Part shown: positions 37,672 to 47,290 of the stretch, piece by piece
Numbering within the stretch: the stretch's first letter is position 1
Layout: the number at the start of each line of letters is the position of its first letter
Assembly: GCF_003010965.1 (NCBI RefSeq)
Contig: NZ_PGGM01000003.1
Location: forward strand, 558,001 to 622,000
Source: Phyllobacterium sophorae
Lineage (GTDB): Bacteria > Pseudomonadota > Alphaproteobacteria > Rhizobiales > Rhizobiaceae
DNA: 64,000 bases
Direction: 5' to 3'
The notes under the pieces: generated by a model
What the model saw: the letters and a program-made list of their open reading frames with translations, nothing else
Database searches by the model: none
What the model was told of the DNA's origin: nothing
Made by a program: the position numbers and the translations under genes

Positions 37672-39126
37672 TCATTCTTCGCCCGCCTCCGCCTCGGCGC
37701 TGGCGACTTCGGTCTCGCCGCTTCCACCGCCGGAACCGCCGCCATAGACCGCGGTCCCGAGGTTGACTTCGGCCAGATAGAATTCGCGCTTGGCATTGAG
37801 GGATAAAATGTTGGAAGTGATCTTGGCGCGCGTATCGGCCAGAAGTTCAAAGGTGTTGGTGATCATGCCGTTATAGGTAAGAACTGATTCTTCCTCGATT
37901 TTCGCCCGCAGCGGCAGGACGCTGTTGCGGTAATGCCGCGCAATGTCGTAGGTGGACCGATAGGCCTGGTAGGCGGAGCGCGTCTCGGAGCGGACATTGA
38001 CCGCCTTTTCGGCGAGCAGATTTGCCGCCCGCATATAGGCCAGTTCCGCCTTGCGCATACGCGCCTTTCCGGTGTCGAAGATCGGGATGGTGAATTCCAA
38101 TTCGGCCGCACCCGAAACCACGTCCTTCTTGTCACCTTCCTCTTCTTCTTGTTCGACTTCCACGCCGCCCATGAGCTGCAGATCGCTGACGTATCGCGTC
38201 GCGTTGGTGAGGCCGTAGGATTTCGCGGTCGCTTCAAGTTCAAGTTTTGCCACGTCAAGATCGACCCGATTGCGCAGTGCTTCCGCCTCTAGGCCGGACT
38301 TGTTCTTCGGTCCCTTTGGCAATGCGGGAAGAGCGTTGGGGACGCTGTAATCCACATCCTGCCCCCACAGTCCCATCAGCCGGGTCAGCTCTTCCTTGGC
38401 AAGCCGTGCATTGAGGCGCGCCTTTGCGGTTTCTCCGGTGAGTTCGGCATTGAACACATGTTCGCGCGCTTGCCCGGTTTTGGAGAATGCCCCGGTTTCC
38501 CCGAGTTTTTGCGCAAGGTCCGATGCTGCATCTGCGGCCACTTGCGAACGGTTGAGATAGGATACCGTTTCCCACGCCGACACGGCATTGATCCACGCGC
38601 GCCGCGTGTCAGCCGCGACTCTCAGGGTTTCTTGCGCCGCCTTGAACTGCGCCTGCCGGAACCGGGCATCGGCGACGCCGACGCGTCTGGATTGTGTCAT
38701 CAGTGCGAGGATGTTGCCCGTGATCGCCGTTTCGATAATGCGGCCGATACCGATGGAACTGTAGCTGACGGACGCCGTTGGATTGACGGGCATCGTTTCC
38801 TGCCAGACATCGGCAGCCGAAAGTCCAATCTCGGCGTAGGCTGCCTGCAGACCCCGGTTGTTCAGCAAAGCCACCTGGACGGCCGTGTCGGCTCCGATCG
38901 TCTTCTTGTAGACGAGCGAACGGGTCCGGTCGGCCATTGCTCTGGTTTCGGCCTGTGATTGCGCCCAGACCGCTTGCTTGCCGATCGCGCCCGAAGTCCT
39001 GCCTTGAACCGTGCTGAACCCGGTGACGGGATCCGAAATCGCGGCCGTCGTATCCGGCGTCACACAACCCGAGATCACCAGAGGGCTGGCAACTGCGACG
39101 ACAATTTTCAAAGCCGCCAGCCTCAT
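37672..39126 (-). CDS. TolC-family outer-membrane lipoprotein
   Basis: 484 residues from the ATG at 39126 (GGGAG site). The lipobox VISGC is near 20. The long helical repeats typical of TolC/NodT proteins follow. An internal EVEQEEEEGDKKD stretch is unusually acidic. The stop overlaps the oxidase start region by four bases. No inner-membrane pump gene is adjacent, so its partner must be elsewhere. Confidence 0.88.
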   Translation of the reverse strand: MRLAALKIVVAVASPLVISGCVTPDTTAAISDPVTGFSTVQGRTSGAIGKQAVWAQSQAETRAMADRTRSLVYKKTIGADTAVQVALLNNRGLQAAYAEIGLSAADVWQETMPVNPTASVSYSSIGIGRIIETAITGNILALMTQSRRVGVADARFRQAQFKAAQETLRVAADTRRAWINAVSAWETVSYLNRSQVAADAASDLAQKLGETGAFSKTGQAREHVFNAELTGETAKARLNARLAKEELTRLMGLWGQDVDYSVPNALPALPKGPKNKSGLEAEALRNRVDLDVAKLELEATAKSYGLTNATRYVSDLQLMGGVEVEQEEEEGDKKDVVSGAAELEFTIPIFDTGKARMRKAELAYMRAANLLAEKAVNVRSETRSAYQAYRSTYDIARHYRNSVLPLRAKIEEESVLTYNGMITNTFELLADTRAKITSNILSLNAKREFYLAEVNLGTAVYGGGSGGGSGETEVASAEAEAGEE

Positions 39127-39353
39127 GAATCTTCTCCCTTCGGAGCAAGGTCTTCGTTGAGCTGTTTCCAGTTCTTCGGATCGACGGGTTCGCGGTGCTG
39201 ATAGGAACCCAACACCGAACGGTAGTGGCCCGAAGTTGTGCCAAACGATGGGTTGGCGGCCGGCACGGTTGCCATGTCGGCAAGCCGTGATGATGCAGTG
39301 CATCCAGCGCCAACCAGCGCCGATGCCACCGCAAGTAATGCAGCGATTTTCAT
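39123..39353 (-). CDS. Small lipoprotein of the copper cluster
   Basis: 76 residues with lipobox LVGAGC at 13-18 and otherwise hydrophilic. Overlaps the TolC-family start by four bases (ATGA). The YRSVLGSYQHREPVDPKNWK segment resembles small lipoproteins seen beside TolC genes in copper operons. Function unknown. Confidence 0.75.
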   Translation of the reverse strand: MKIAALLAVASALVGAGCTASSRLADMATVPAANPSFGTTSGHYRSVLGSYQHREPVDPKNWKQLNEDLAPKGEDS

Positions 39354-39434
39354 GCTCTAACCTGATTTGAACGAGGTCTTGAAACCGCGCGAACAGACGT
39401 TTGCGCAGAGTTCACCCGTCGACAGACGGAAAGG

Positions 39435-39863
39435 TCAGATCAGGCGTTTGGGAGGGCGCGACTGGTCGTCGTAGGCACTCGACGTAAGGACGCGGTGCAG
39501 GACAGGCTCGAAACTGCGCTTGGGCAGAAGCATGGGCTCGAAGTAGCTCGGAGCAAATGCAGCAAGGGGCGAACAATAAACTTCACAGTCCATGTCCGCG
39601 GACGGATGTTCGGGAGAATGCTTTTCTACAGCCAAACCGGATTTCGAAACCGCGGGTTCATCTACATCTGCAGAATGATGGCCACCCTCATGAGAATGAC
39701 CGCCCATTCGCGTTTGGGCAGAACTGTATGTTTGCAAAATGTCCGTGCTGTTTTGCGCAGATGCCGCAAACTGCATGGATGTCATGATTAGCAATGCGAG
39801 AGCCAGCAGCACCTTGAATGGCGCTGAGCCGCTTCCCCCAAATTGCTGCACGAACCGTTCCAT
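39435..39863 (-). CDS. Small secreted Cys/His protein (DUF2946-like)
   Basis: 142 residues from the ATG at 39863. Signal peptide up to ASA near residue 36, then a His-rich stretch (GGHSHEGGHHSADVD) and a MDCEVYCSPL cysteine pair, ending QSRPPKRLI. It shares the layout C-x3-C near the middle and ending RPPK with the protein at 41461, suggesting a duplication. Metal binding is likely from the His and Cys content. Confidence 0.6.
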   Translation of the reverse strand: MERFVQQFGGSGSAPFKVLLALALLIMTSMQFAASAQNSTDILQTYSSAQTRMGGHSHEGGHHSADVDEPAVSKSGLAVEKHSPEHPSADMDCEVYCSPLAAFAPSYFEPMLLPKRSFEPVLHRVLTSSAYDDQSRPPKRLI

Positions 39864-40030
39864 GATGCTTTTCCACAAGTGTTCGCAGTAATTGTCAACG
39901 CAAAAATAGCTGAAGTGCAGTCTCATGCTTAAGTTGTGATCGAACATTACGAAATTCACGCGGGTTGGCCCAATGTCGCCTTTCTTCGGCCCACAAATCG
40001 CCCCATTTCCGGCAGTGTTTCCTAGCCTGT

Positions 40031-41314
40031 TCAATGGACATCCGACGACGGATCCCGGGTTTGAGTCCAACCCATACGCTCCAGATAAGCAATTCCGATT
40101 GTTCCGCGCCGCCCGGGAAGTTCCACGTCATCCTTCCTTTTCCAGTCCGCGGCCGATAAGGACCCGGGAACCCGGCTCAACATTGCCGCTGACACAACAA
40201 GCGATGCCTCAAGGATTTTCGTCATTGCTTCCAAGCGCTGCGCGACATTAACGACGTCGCCGAAAACCGTGAACTCATCGTGAAACCCGCTCTCAAGCAC
40301 TCCGCCGATGATGGTGCCCATGTGCAAGCCGATGCCTGCGTCAAGCGCGGGCTTTCCTTCCTGGCGTCGCCACTTTGTCCAATCATCGAGAATTCGCACC
40401 AGCTGCAGTGCACATTGCAACGCGCGCTCCGCGTCGTCCGGTGAAGGCTTCGGCTGACCGAATACGGCCATGATTCCGTCCCCCATGAACTTGTCTACGG
40501 TGCCCCCGGTGCGAAACACTTCGCCAGCAACGATGCTGCGGTATTCTGCCAGGATTTCAGCAAGGGCGGCGGCGGGAGCGGTTTCGGTAAAACGCGTGAA
40601 TTCCCGCAGGTCCACGAACATGACGACCGCTTCCCGACGTTCGAGGTCTAGGCTATCGCTGGCAATCTGCAGGTCCGAGACCACGGAGGGCGAGAAAAAA
40701 CGCGAAAGGTTCAAGCGCCGTTCTTCACTCTCAATCGCCACGCGCATGATGGTCCGGTGGTCAATCGTCAGGAGGTATACGACGATGGCGGCAAATGCGA
40801 ACGCAGCCGCCAATCCGAGGTCCTTACTGACGAAATGGGTGTCGATGCCGCCTGACCAATGCCGGGCTGTCATGAGCAGCAGCAGAAACAGCCATCCCGC
40901 AAGAACTATGCTGCTGAAGAGTATGACAAGCCAAGGCATGAGCCTGAGACCGACATGATTGAGAAGCAGAAAGGCGATCGCGAGGCTCGGCGTCGTGAGC
41001 CCATGATCCTCCGTGACATCGAAGCGGAAAAGATGTTCATAAAGTACGATGATGACCAGCAGGGCATCGAGGGAGACGAAGAACGTGTCCGTCGAGGGAG
41101 ATTCGCGTCTGGTGATCGCCATTCCCAGCGACAGGAGACTGACCACCAGATAGCCAACTATGACGGTCGCATGGACGGCGAAATTGTCGTGATCGTTACC
41201 TAGAATGAGGTTAGCGAACAGGATGAGGAGCACGGCCGCTCGCAAACTTGCGGACCGGATGTCCCTCTTCCACTGTTGTTTGTCGGTTGTCGTCGATTGA
41301 ATGGGAGGTGTCAT
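40031..41314 (-). CDS. Membrane-anchored class III adenylate/guanylate cyclase
   Basis: 427 residues from the ATG at 41314 (GGGGGA site upstream). Four or five membrane helices occupy about 20-180, followed by a catalytic domain (about 205-390) with VVMFVDLREFTRF (first metal Asp), DKFMGDGIMAVFG, and FTVFGDVVNVAQRLE. It has a complete core. It sits inside the copper cluster between two small Cys/His proteins, which suggests that envelope or metal state may be signalled by cAMP. Confidence 0.9.
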   Translation of the reverse strand: MTPPIQSTTTDKQQWKRDIRSASLRAAVLLILFANLILGNDHDNFAVHATVIVGYLVVSLLSLGMAITRRESPSTDTFFVSLDALLVIIVLYEHLFRFDVTEDHGLTTPSLAIAFLLLNHVGLRLMPWLVILFSSIVLAGWLFLLLLMTARHWSGGIDTHFVSKDLGLAAAFAFAAIVVYLLTIDHRTIMRVAIESEERRLNLSRFFSPSVVSDLQIASDSLDLERREAVVMFVDLREFTRFTETAPAAALAEILAEYRSIVAGEVFRTGGTVDKFMGDGIMAVFGQPKPSPDDAERALQCALQLVRILDDWTKWRRQEGKPALDAGIGLHMGTIIGGVLESGFHDEFTVFGDVVNVAQRLEAMTKILEASLVVSAAMLSRVPGSLSAADWKRKDDVELPGRRGTIGIAYLERMGWTQTRDPSSDVH

Positions 41315-41460
41315 GATCGTTTTCCCCCAAAACCGACGGAAATGCAGTCGTGCCATGCAGGCATCGCGCAGAAATCCAGATTCATGAGTGAGCTTTCAGG
41401 ACAGGAGGACCGACACGCGGCCTGAGTGGCCACGCGGTTATGTCGCCTTCCGGCGAATGG

Positions 41461-41844
41461 TCAGACGACTGTCTTGGGCGGGCGGTCGCTGGTTTCGGCG
41501 TGGCGACGCTTCAAATGTTGGTCAGCGAATGTCACAACGAGCCTCGACGTGGCCTGTCCGGTGTTCAGATCGCTCTCAGGCAGGTAGAAGCCTGATAGGC
41601 AGTGTTGTTCGCAATTCTGTTCGATCGCGTCACCAAACAACGATATTAACTCACCCCCGACATTCAAGACCGTTGTTTCCCCGGCTCGGGCGGTTTTTCC
41701 GCTGCCTTGTTCGACATGGACATGCTGCGGGGTAGTTATCAATGGTGGAGCGAAAGTTTCTGATTGCATGATGGCCGAAATGACAATCATGAACATCAGA
41801 GCGGTGGGAAAACCTGAACGCCAGTTTTTGCGGGAACCCATCAT
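41461..41844 (-). CDS. Small secreted Cys/His protein, paralogue of the one at 39435
   Basis: 127 residues. An N-terminal hydrophobic segment (FPTALMFMIVISAIM) could be a signal or anchor. The body has QNCEQHCLSGFYLPES, matching the C-x3-C of 39435, and the tail DRPPKTVV matches QSRPPKRLI. The His content is lower than in its relative. Function unknown; location in the copper cluster points to metal handling. Confidence 0.55.
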   Translation of the reverse strand: MMGSRKNWRSGFPTALMFMIVISAIMQSETFAPPLITTPQHVHVEQGSGKTARAGETTVLNVGGELISLFGDAIEQNCEQHCLSGFYLPESDLNTGQATSRLVVTFADQHLKRRHAETSDRPPKTVV

Positions 41845-41960
41845 GCGTTCAATTCGGCAATCGTTCGAGGAGAATCATCGTCGCCTATGACATCGGAAAC
41901 CAAAACGGCTAATCCGTGGCGGGGCATAATTTTCCACCGCGAAGTTGAGCAGCCCTGCTA

Positions 41961-42491
41961 CTATTTGGGATCAGCGTATCCCCGCAAGGAATTGTATTGG
42001 TCAATCTGATCCACGGTCAGTAGCAGCCTCGTTTTCAAATGTGCGGACAGATGGATAGAACGCAACCTGCCCCGGCTTTCTTCGATTTTGGCGATCATTT
42101 TTGAGAGGGTGTCGTCGGTGATCGTCCCGTTTTTGAATTCGAGGTCCAATGCGCGCTCGTAAGAAATTAGGCGGTTTCCTTCTGATACCGCGTCCGAGCG
42201 CATGTGATCAGAAATTATTTGTATGGCGGCTGTCTGCTGCGGGTCGAGTCGGATCTCGTCTTTCAACTCCAACAAATGCGAAGGCCCCGGTATGCCGTTT
42301 AATTCCGCAGCCTTGGCCAAGCCGCTGCCAGCGCCTTTACGCAGATCTGCGATTTCCTCGTCCGATAAGCTTTTGATCTCGCGGGTCTCTTCTCCCGCAT
42401 ATGCGGATGTTGCTCCATGTTGATGCTCCTGAGCGTAAACTGCGGCCGGAAGCAACACAGCTATCATTACTAGAATACGTACGAATTCCAT
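41961..42491 (-). CDS. Spy/CpxP-like periplasmic protein
   Basis: 176 residues with a signal peptide (MEFVRILVMIAVLLPAAVYA). The helical body contains RLDPQQTAAIQIISDHM and RLLLTVDQIDQYNSLRGY, an LTxxQ-like motif pair typical of Spy/CpxP chaperones and heavy-metal sensors (CnrX-like). First gene of the copper cluster, divergent from the regulator at 42551. Confidence 0.7.
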   Translation of the reverse strand: MEFVRILVMIAVLLPAAVYAQEHQHGATSAYAGEETREIKSLSDEEIADLRKGAGSGLAKAAELNGIPGPSHLLELKDEIRLDPQQTAAIQIISDHMRSDAVSEGNRLISYERALDLEFKNGTITDDTLSKMIAKIEESRGRLRSIHLSAHLKTRLLLTVDQIDQYNSLRGYADPK

Positions 42492-42550
42492 GGTTGCGCT
42501 CCCAACGACTTTATGCCCGAAGAGGTTGCCACGGGCTTTAAAGGTGGGAC

Positions 42551-43123
42551 ATGATAGCGATCATGTCGGATCAAATGATTGAGCAGCTTCGAAGGCTGGC
42601 TTCGAACGAGATGTCGTTCGGTGAAGGGGAAGTCGTATTTGCGCAAGGTTCCAAGGTCAGCTTTATTTATCTCGTTGTTCATGGGTCAGTCCGGCTGCTG
42701 CGGCATCAATCAGATGGCGCGGCGATCGTGATGCAACGAGCTACGGCCGGATCAGTTCTGGCAGAAGCTTCTCTGTTTTCGCATCGCTATCATTGTGACG
42801 CGGTCGCGCTGCTTCCTTCGAAACTGGTTTCGATCAGAAAAACGCTGTTGGTCGATCAAATATTCGGCAATCCGGAATTGGCGAGAATGTGGAACGCTTA
42901 TATGGCCCGCGAAATCCAGCATGCCCGCCGCAGCGCGGAGATCATCTCGCTCAGGACGGTCGCGGCGCGGCTTGATGCCTGGATTGCATGGAATGACGGG
43001 AAGTTTCCTCCCAAGGGCGAATGGAAGACCGTTGCCGAAGATATGGGTACCAGCCCTGAGGCCCTTTACCGGGAACTCTCCAAACGCAGAGCGGTCCGTT
43101 CAAAGCGAGCCAATCCGGCTTAA
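42551..43123 (+). CDS. Crp/Fnr-family regulator
   Basis: 190 residues, short for the family. A cNMP-binding beta barrel (about 15-110) and a C-terminal winged helix ending in KTVAEDMGTSPEALYRELSKR. The cyclic-nucleotide pocket is not obviously complete. It is divergent from the Spy/CpxP-like gene by 59 bp, so control of the copper cluster is likely. No FNR-type cysteines near the N-terminus. Confidence 0.85.
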   Translation: MIAIMSDQMIEQLRRLASNEMSFGEGEVVFAQGSKVSFIYLVVHGSVRLLRHQSDGAAIVMQRATAGSVLAEASLFSHRYHCDAVALLPSKLVSIRKTLLVDQIFGNPELARMWNAYMAREIQHARRSAEIISLRTVAARLDAWIAWNDGKFPPKGEWKTVAEDMGTSPEALYRELSKRRAVRSKRANPA

Positions 43124-43168
43124 AATCGGTCCGGCACGAGACCGACACGCTGAAGAAGCCCAAAAACC

Positions 43169-43954
43169 TCAGTGCAAAATCTGGCTGAGGAACAGCTTGG
43201 TGCGCTCATGCTGCGGATTATCGAAGAACTCCGCGGGGGCGTTCTGCTCGACAATCTGACCCTGATCCATGAAGATCACCCGGTTGGCAACCTGACGGGC
43301 GAAGCCCATCTCGTGGGTGACGCAGACCATGGTCATGCCCTCTTCGGCAAGCTGAACCATCGTATCCAGCACTTCCTTGATCATCTCCGGATCGAGCGCC
43401 GATGTCGGTTCATCGAACAGCATGATGCGCGGGTTCATGCAGAGTGACCGCGCAATCGCCACGCGCTGCTGCTGACCGCCGGAAAGCTGGCCCGGATACT
43501 TGTTGGCCTGCTCGGGGATCTTGACGCGCTCAAGATAGTGCATCGCGATCTCGTCGGCCTTCTTCTTCGGCATCTTGCGCACCCAGATCGGTGCCAGAGT
43601 GCAATTTTCCAGAATGGTCAGATGCGGGAAAAGATTGAAGTGCTGAAACACCATGCCGACCTCGCGGCGCACCTCGTCGATCTTCTTCAGATCGTTGGTG
43701 AGTTCAATCCCATCAACGAGGATCTTGCCGCTCTGATGTTCTTCCAGCCGATTGATGCAGCGGATCATGGTGGACTTGCCCGAGCCGGACGGGCCGGCGA
43801 TGACGATACGCTCACCGCGCATCACCTTCAGGTTGATATCTTTCAGGACATGAAAATCACCATACCACTTATTTACGCCCGTCAACGCGACGGCGACTTC
43901 ATCATTTCGGGAATCGAGCTGAAGACTGGTCTGCCTCGCGATGGAAAGTGTCAT
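43169..43954 (-). CDS. Amino-acid ABC importer, ATP-binding protein (AapP-like)
   Basis: 261 residues from the ATG at 43954 (GAGAGG site). Walker [10 protein letters not shown], signature LSGGQQQR, Walker [11 protein letters not shown] and H-loop VTHE are all present. Last of four genes that together form a general or polar amino-acid importer like rhizobial AapJQMP. Convergent with the Crp/Fnr gene. Confidence 0.93.
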   Translation of the reverse strand: MTLSIARQTSLQLDSRNDEVAVALTGVNKWYGDFHVLKDINLKVMRGERIVIAGPSGSGKSTMIRCINRLEEHQSGKILVDGIELTNDLKKIDEVRREVGMVFQHFNLFPHLTILENCTLAPIWVRKMPKKKADEIAMHYLERVKIPEQANKYPGQLSGGQQQRVAIARSLCMNPRIMLFDEPTSALDPEMIKEVLDTMVQLAEEGMTMVCVTHEMGFARQVANRVIFMDQGQIVEQNAPAEFFDNPQHERTKLFLSQILH

Positions 43955-43962
43955 GCAACCTC

Positions 43963-45069
43963 TCACTGACTGATGTGACCACGCCGCTCCAGGAAATCGG
44001 AGAAGCGGGCAAAGGAGAAGGACAGCGCGAAGAAGATCGCACCGATGAACAGGAAAGTTTCGGCTGCTGGTGATGGCCAAGCAGGGTCGGCCAACGCAGC
44101 TTTGCCTGAACTGATAAGGTCAAACAGGCCGACCACTAGCACCAAGCTGGTGTTCTTGATCATCACGATGATTGTATTTGCCAGCGCGGGGATAGCGACG
44201 CGTATTGCCTGTGGCAAAATCACCAATCGCTGCGTACGCCAGAACGAGAGGCCGAGAGCTTCGGCAGCCTCATATTGCCCGCTTGGAACGGCTTGCAGTC
44301 CACCGCGGATCACCTCAGCCAAATATGCCGATGCAAACAGCGTCAAAGCAACCAACGCACGCACGAACTTGTCCGGCAGGAGATAGTCCGGCAAAAATAG
44401 CGGAAGCATGATTGATGCGACGAACAGGATAGACAGCAGCGGCAATCCACGAATTCCTTCGATGAAGGCCACGGCGATGATCCGCATCGCAGGCATCGTC
44501 GTCGAGCGGCGCGCAAGTGCCAACAAGACGCCTATGGGGAAAGCGACCCCAATGGCGACGACGGTCAAGATCAGCGTCACCGGAAGGCCGCCCCAGGATG
44601 ATGTGGGAACCGTTGCCAGCCCGAGACCGCCACCCATCAGCCATCCGACGAGTGCCAGGGCCGCGATCCAAAGCTGCAACAGGCGCGGTGTCCAACTGGC
44701 CGGCCGCACCGACCAGGCGAGGAGTGCAATGATGAGCACACACACCAATGCCGGACGCCAGCGCTCGTCGAACGGATAGATCCCGAAAAGCAACTGACCG
44801 GATTTTGCGTAAATGAAGCTCCAGCAAGCACCCGACGCCGCACGGCAGGCATTGGGATCGGGATCGAACAGAACCGCGTCCAAAACGAACCACCGAAACA
44901 TTGGGGGTACCACGGCAAACAAGGCCGCGCCAAAGACTAAGGTGAGTATTGCGTTCAGCGGCGTGCCGAAGAGGAGCTTGACCGTTCGCCGAACCTTGCC
45001 GGTGAACGCTCCTGATGAGATGGCAGGCACGATTGGCCGCCCGACAAGCTCTGCCGACAACGATTTCAT
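43963..45069 (-). CDS. Amino-acid ABC importer, permease 2 (AapM-like)
   Basis: 368 residues. About eight membrane helices, a periplasmic segment with [13 protein letters not shown], and the EAA loop [38 protein letters not shown]. It pairs with the permease whose stop lies one base upstream of its start. Confidence 0.9.
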   Translation of the reverse strand: MKSLSAELVGRPIVPAISSGAFTGKVRRTVKLLFGTPLNAILTLVFGAALFAVVPPMFRWFVLDAVLFDPDPNACRAASGACWSFIYAKSGQLLFGIYPFDERWRPALVCVLIIALLAWSVRPASWTPRLLQLWIAALALVGWLMGGGLGLATVPTSSWGGLPVTLILTVVAIGVAFPIGVLLALARRSTTMPAMRIIAVAFIEGIRGLPLLSILFVASIMLPLFLPDYLLPDKFVRALVALTLFASAYLAEVIRGGLQAVPSGQYEAAEALGLSFWRTQRLVILPQAIRVAIPALANTIIVMIKNTSLVLVVGLFDLISSGKAALADPAWPSPAAETFLFIGAIFFALSFSFARFSDFLERRGHISQ

Positions 45070-45070
45070 A

Positions 45071-46186
45071 TCATCGCTCCACTATTGCGATACGGAGGTT
45101 GTACCAATTGGCGAGCGCCGACAAAGTCAGGTTCAACGCAAGGTAGACGCCGAGGATGATGAACAGCCCTTCGATAGAGTGACTCGACTTGCTGATGGTC
45201 GTGTTCATGACAGCCAGGAAGTCGGGATAGCCAACCGCAATCGCCAGCGTCGAGTTCTTGACGACATTGATGTACTGACTGTTCAGAGGAGGCAGGATTA
45301 TGCGCAACGTCTGCGGAATGACGATCAGTCGCAGTATTCTGGCGTGGGACAGGCCGAGTGAGCGGCCGGCATCCCATTGGCCCTTACCGATGGCCAAAAC
45401 GCCGCCACGAACGATTTCAGCAACAAACCCGCTGGTATAGATCGTCAATCCGACGAGAATTGTGCTCAGTTCCGGTGTCAACCCAATCCCGCCCCGGAAA
45501 CTAAAACCCGTAAAGACTGGCCAATCGACGTTGATGGATGCCTTTGCTGCCCAGAAACCGATCACTGCGGCACCCAACAGCGCAATGATGGCGACCCACT
45601 GTATGCGCCGAAAGAACTTGCGGACCAGACGCGCGCCGATAAACAGGCCCGCAATTCCAGCCAGACCCCATCCGATCGATTGCAGGCTGGCGTCAACGGC
45701 CGGCATCACGAGACCACGCATTGACACGTAGACGCCGGGCGCAAGATTGATGGCTTGGCCAATCGGCGGAAGGATCTTCCACCACAATGAATAGAGAAAG
45801 ATGAGCAGGACAATGGGTGGCGTATTGCGCGCGATCTCGATCCACACCTTGCATGTGCCTGAGGCGAGCGGATTGCTGCTTAACCGCGTGATCCCCAGGA
45901 TCAGGCCGATGATCGACGAGAAGATTATGACCAGCGCGGAAATAAGGATTGTGTTCCCTATTCCGACGATTATCGCCCAGTAGTAAGGATCACGAGACCC
46001 GTACGACAGAATTGACTCGGATATCACGAGCCTTGACGGCATCGTAAGGAAGTCAAACCCTATCGGAATGCCACGCGCCTCGAGATTGGCGACCGTCGTG
46101 GTAAAGAGGAGAGCGGTAAACCCAACGAGCGCAATTATCAAAACGCCCTGAATAGCGATCGCCCTGGCCTTCGCGTCGTTGAGCAT
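45071..46186 (-). CDS. Amino-acid ABC importer, permease 1 (AapQ-like)
   Basis: 371 residues. N-terminal helix RAIAIQGVLIIALVGFTALL and the EAA loop AEIVRGGVLAIGKGQWDAGRSLGLSHARILRLIVIPQ. The length of both permeases is typical of the long AapQ/M pair rather than the shorter GlnP type. Confidence 0.9.
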   Translation of the reverse strand: MLNDAKARAIAIQGVLIIALVGFTALLFTTTVANLEARGIPIGFDFLTMPSRLVISESILSYGSRDPYYWAIIVGIGNTILISALVIIFSSIIGLILGITRLSSNPLASGTCKVWIEIARNTPPIVLLIFLYSLWWKILPPIGQAINLAPGVYVSMRGLVMPAVDASLQSIGWGLAGIAGLFIGARLVRKFFRRIQWVAIIALLGAAVIGFWAAKASINVDWPVFTGFSFRGGIGLTPELSTILVGLTIYTSGFVAEIVRGGVLAIGKGQWDAGRSLGLSHARILRLIVIPQTLRIILPPLNSQYINVVKNSTLAIAVGYPDFLAVMNTTISKSSHSIEGLFIILGVYLALNLTLSALANWYNLRIAIVER

Positions 46187-46224
46187 CTAGCCCTCCTGTT
46201 TCGTGACCGTTGACTCCGATACGA

Positions 46225-47259
46225 TCAATTCCACGGCAGCGGGTAGTTCAGACCGCCGTCCTTGGCGAGAGCGTTCATGCCGCGTTCCACCTTCAGGGGA
46301 CTGTTCATGCCGAGGTTGTTGTCCCAGATTTCCGCATAGTTCCCCATCTGCTTGACGACGTTGTAGACCCACTTGTCGTCAAGTCCGATCGGCTTGCCAA
46401 AACCGGGCTCCTCCCCCAAAACGCGCTTCACTTCATCGCTTCCGGTCTTGAGCTTCTCATCAATGTTTTTCGAGTCGATACCGTTGGTCTCGGCCCAAAG
46501 CAACGCGTTGATCGTCCAGCGTACGATGTCGAAAAGCTGGTCGTCGCCGCGGGCAATGGCGACGCCGTTTGGCTCGACGGTGTGTCCCACTCTTATGATG
46601 GCGTAATCGTCCGGGTTCTTGGCCACCGAAGCGCGTTGTCCGGCGGCGGCAGTCCCGTCAGTAACGTAGCTGTCGCATCGTCCCCCGAAAAAGGCATCCC
46701 GCGCCTGGATCGTTGAGTCGAAGTAGACCTTCTGCATCGATATGTTGTGCTCTTCTTCGGTCTCCTGAATTGCGGTCTCCGTGAGGCTTCCGCCACCTTG
46801 CAGGCACACCGTCCTGCCATCCAGTTGCTTGGGATCCGTGATGTTGTCGGCCTTTCGGACCAGAAGCCCGTCGACATCGTAGAGCGTCAGCCACACAAAG
46901 CGGACCACCATATCGCGGGTATAGGTCAATGTGGATGTACGGGAGAGGATATCGATCTCGCCAGTCTGCAGCGCTGAGAACCGCTGGCCTGCATTAAGGG
47001 GCACAAAACGGATCTTGTCCTTGTCGCCCAGAAGGGCGACCGCGAAGGCGCGGCAAATGTCGGAGTCGAAGCCGCGGTAATAGCCTTTCTCGTCCGGCCG
47101 CGAGAGCCCAGGCACGCCTTGGCTCGCGCCGCAGCTCACATAGCCGCGCTCTTTGATCTTGTTGACTACCGTTTGGGCTTCCGCCGACGCTCCGAGTAGA
47201 GCCGAAGCGGCGATTGCGACGCTTGCTACTGCCAGCGATTTGAATGTTTTCAGTTTCAT
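46225..47259 (-). CDS. Amino-acid ABC importer, binding protein (AapJ-like)
   Basis: 344 residues. Signal peptide about 1-28 (ASALLGASAEA), then RGYVSCGASQGVPGLSRPDE, GFDSDICRAFAVALLGDKDK and ALQTGEIDILSRTSTLTYTR, diagnostic of AapJ-type family 3 binding proteins. It precedes both permeases. The operon also contains a cystathionine-lyase-like gene just upstream, so sulfur amino acids are candidate ligands. Confidence 0.92.
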   Translation of the reverse strand: MKLKTFKSLAVASVAIAASALLGASAEAQTVVNKIKERGYVSCGASQGVPGLSRPDEKGYYRGFDSDICRAFAVALLGDKDKIRFVPLNAGQRFSALQTGEIDILSRTSTLTYTRDMVVRFVWLTLYDVDGLLVRKADNITDPKQLDGRTVCLQGGGSLTETAIQETEEEHNISMQKVYFDSTIQARDAFFGGRCDSYVTDGTAAAGQRASVAKNPDDYAIIRVGHTVEPNGVAIARGDDQLFDIVRWTINALLWAETNGIDSKNIDEKLKTGSDEVKRVLGEEPGFGKPIGLDDKWVYNVVKQMGNYAEIWDNNLGMNSPLKVERGMNALAKDGGLNYPLPWN

Positions 47260-47290
47260 GACCGTGTTCCCTTTTTTGTTGATTTGAAAA

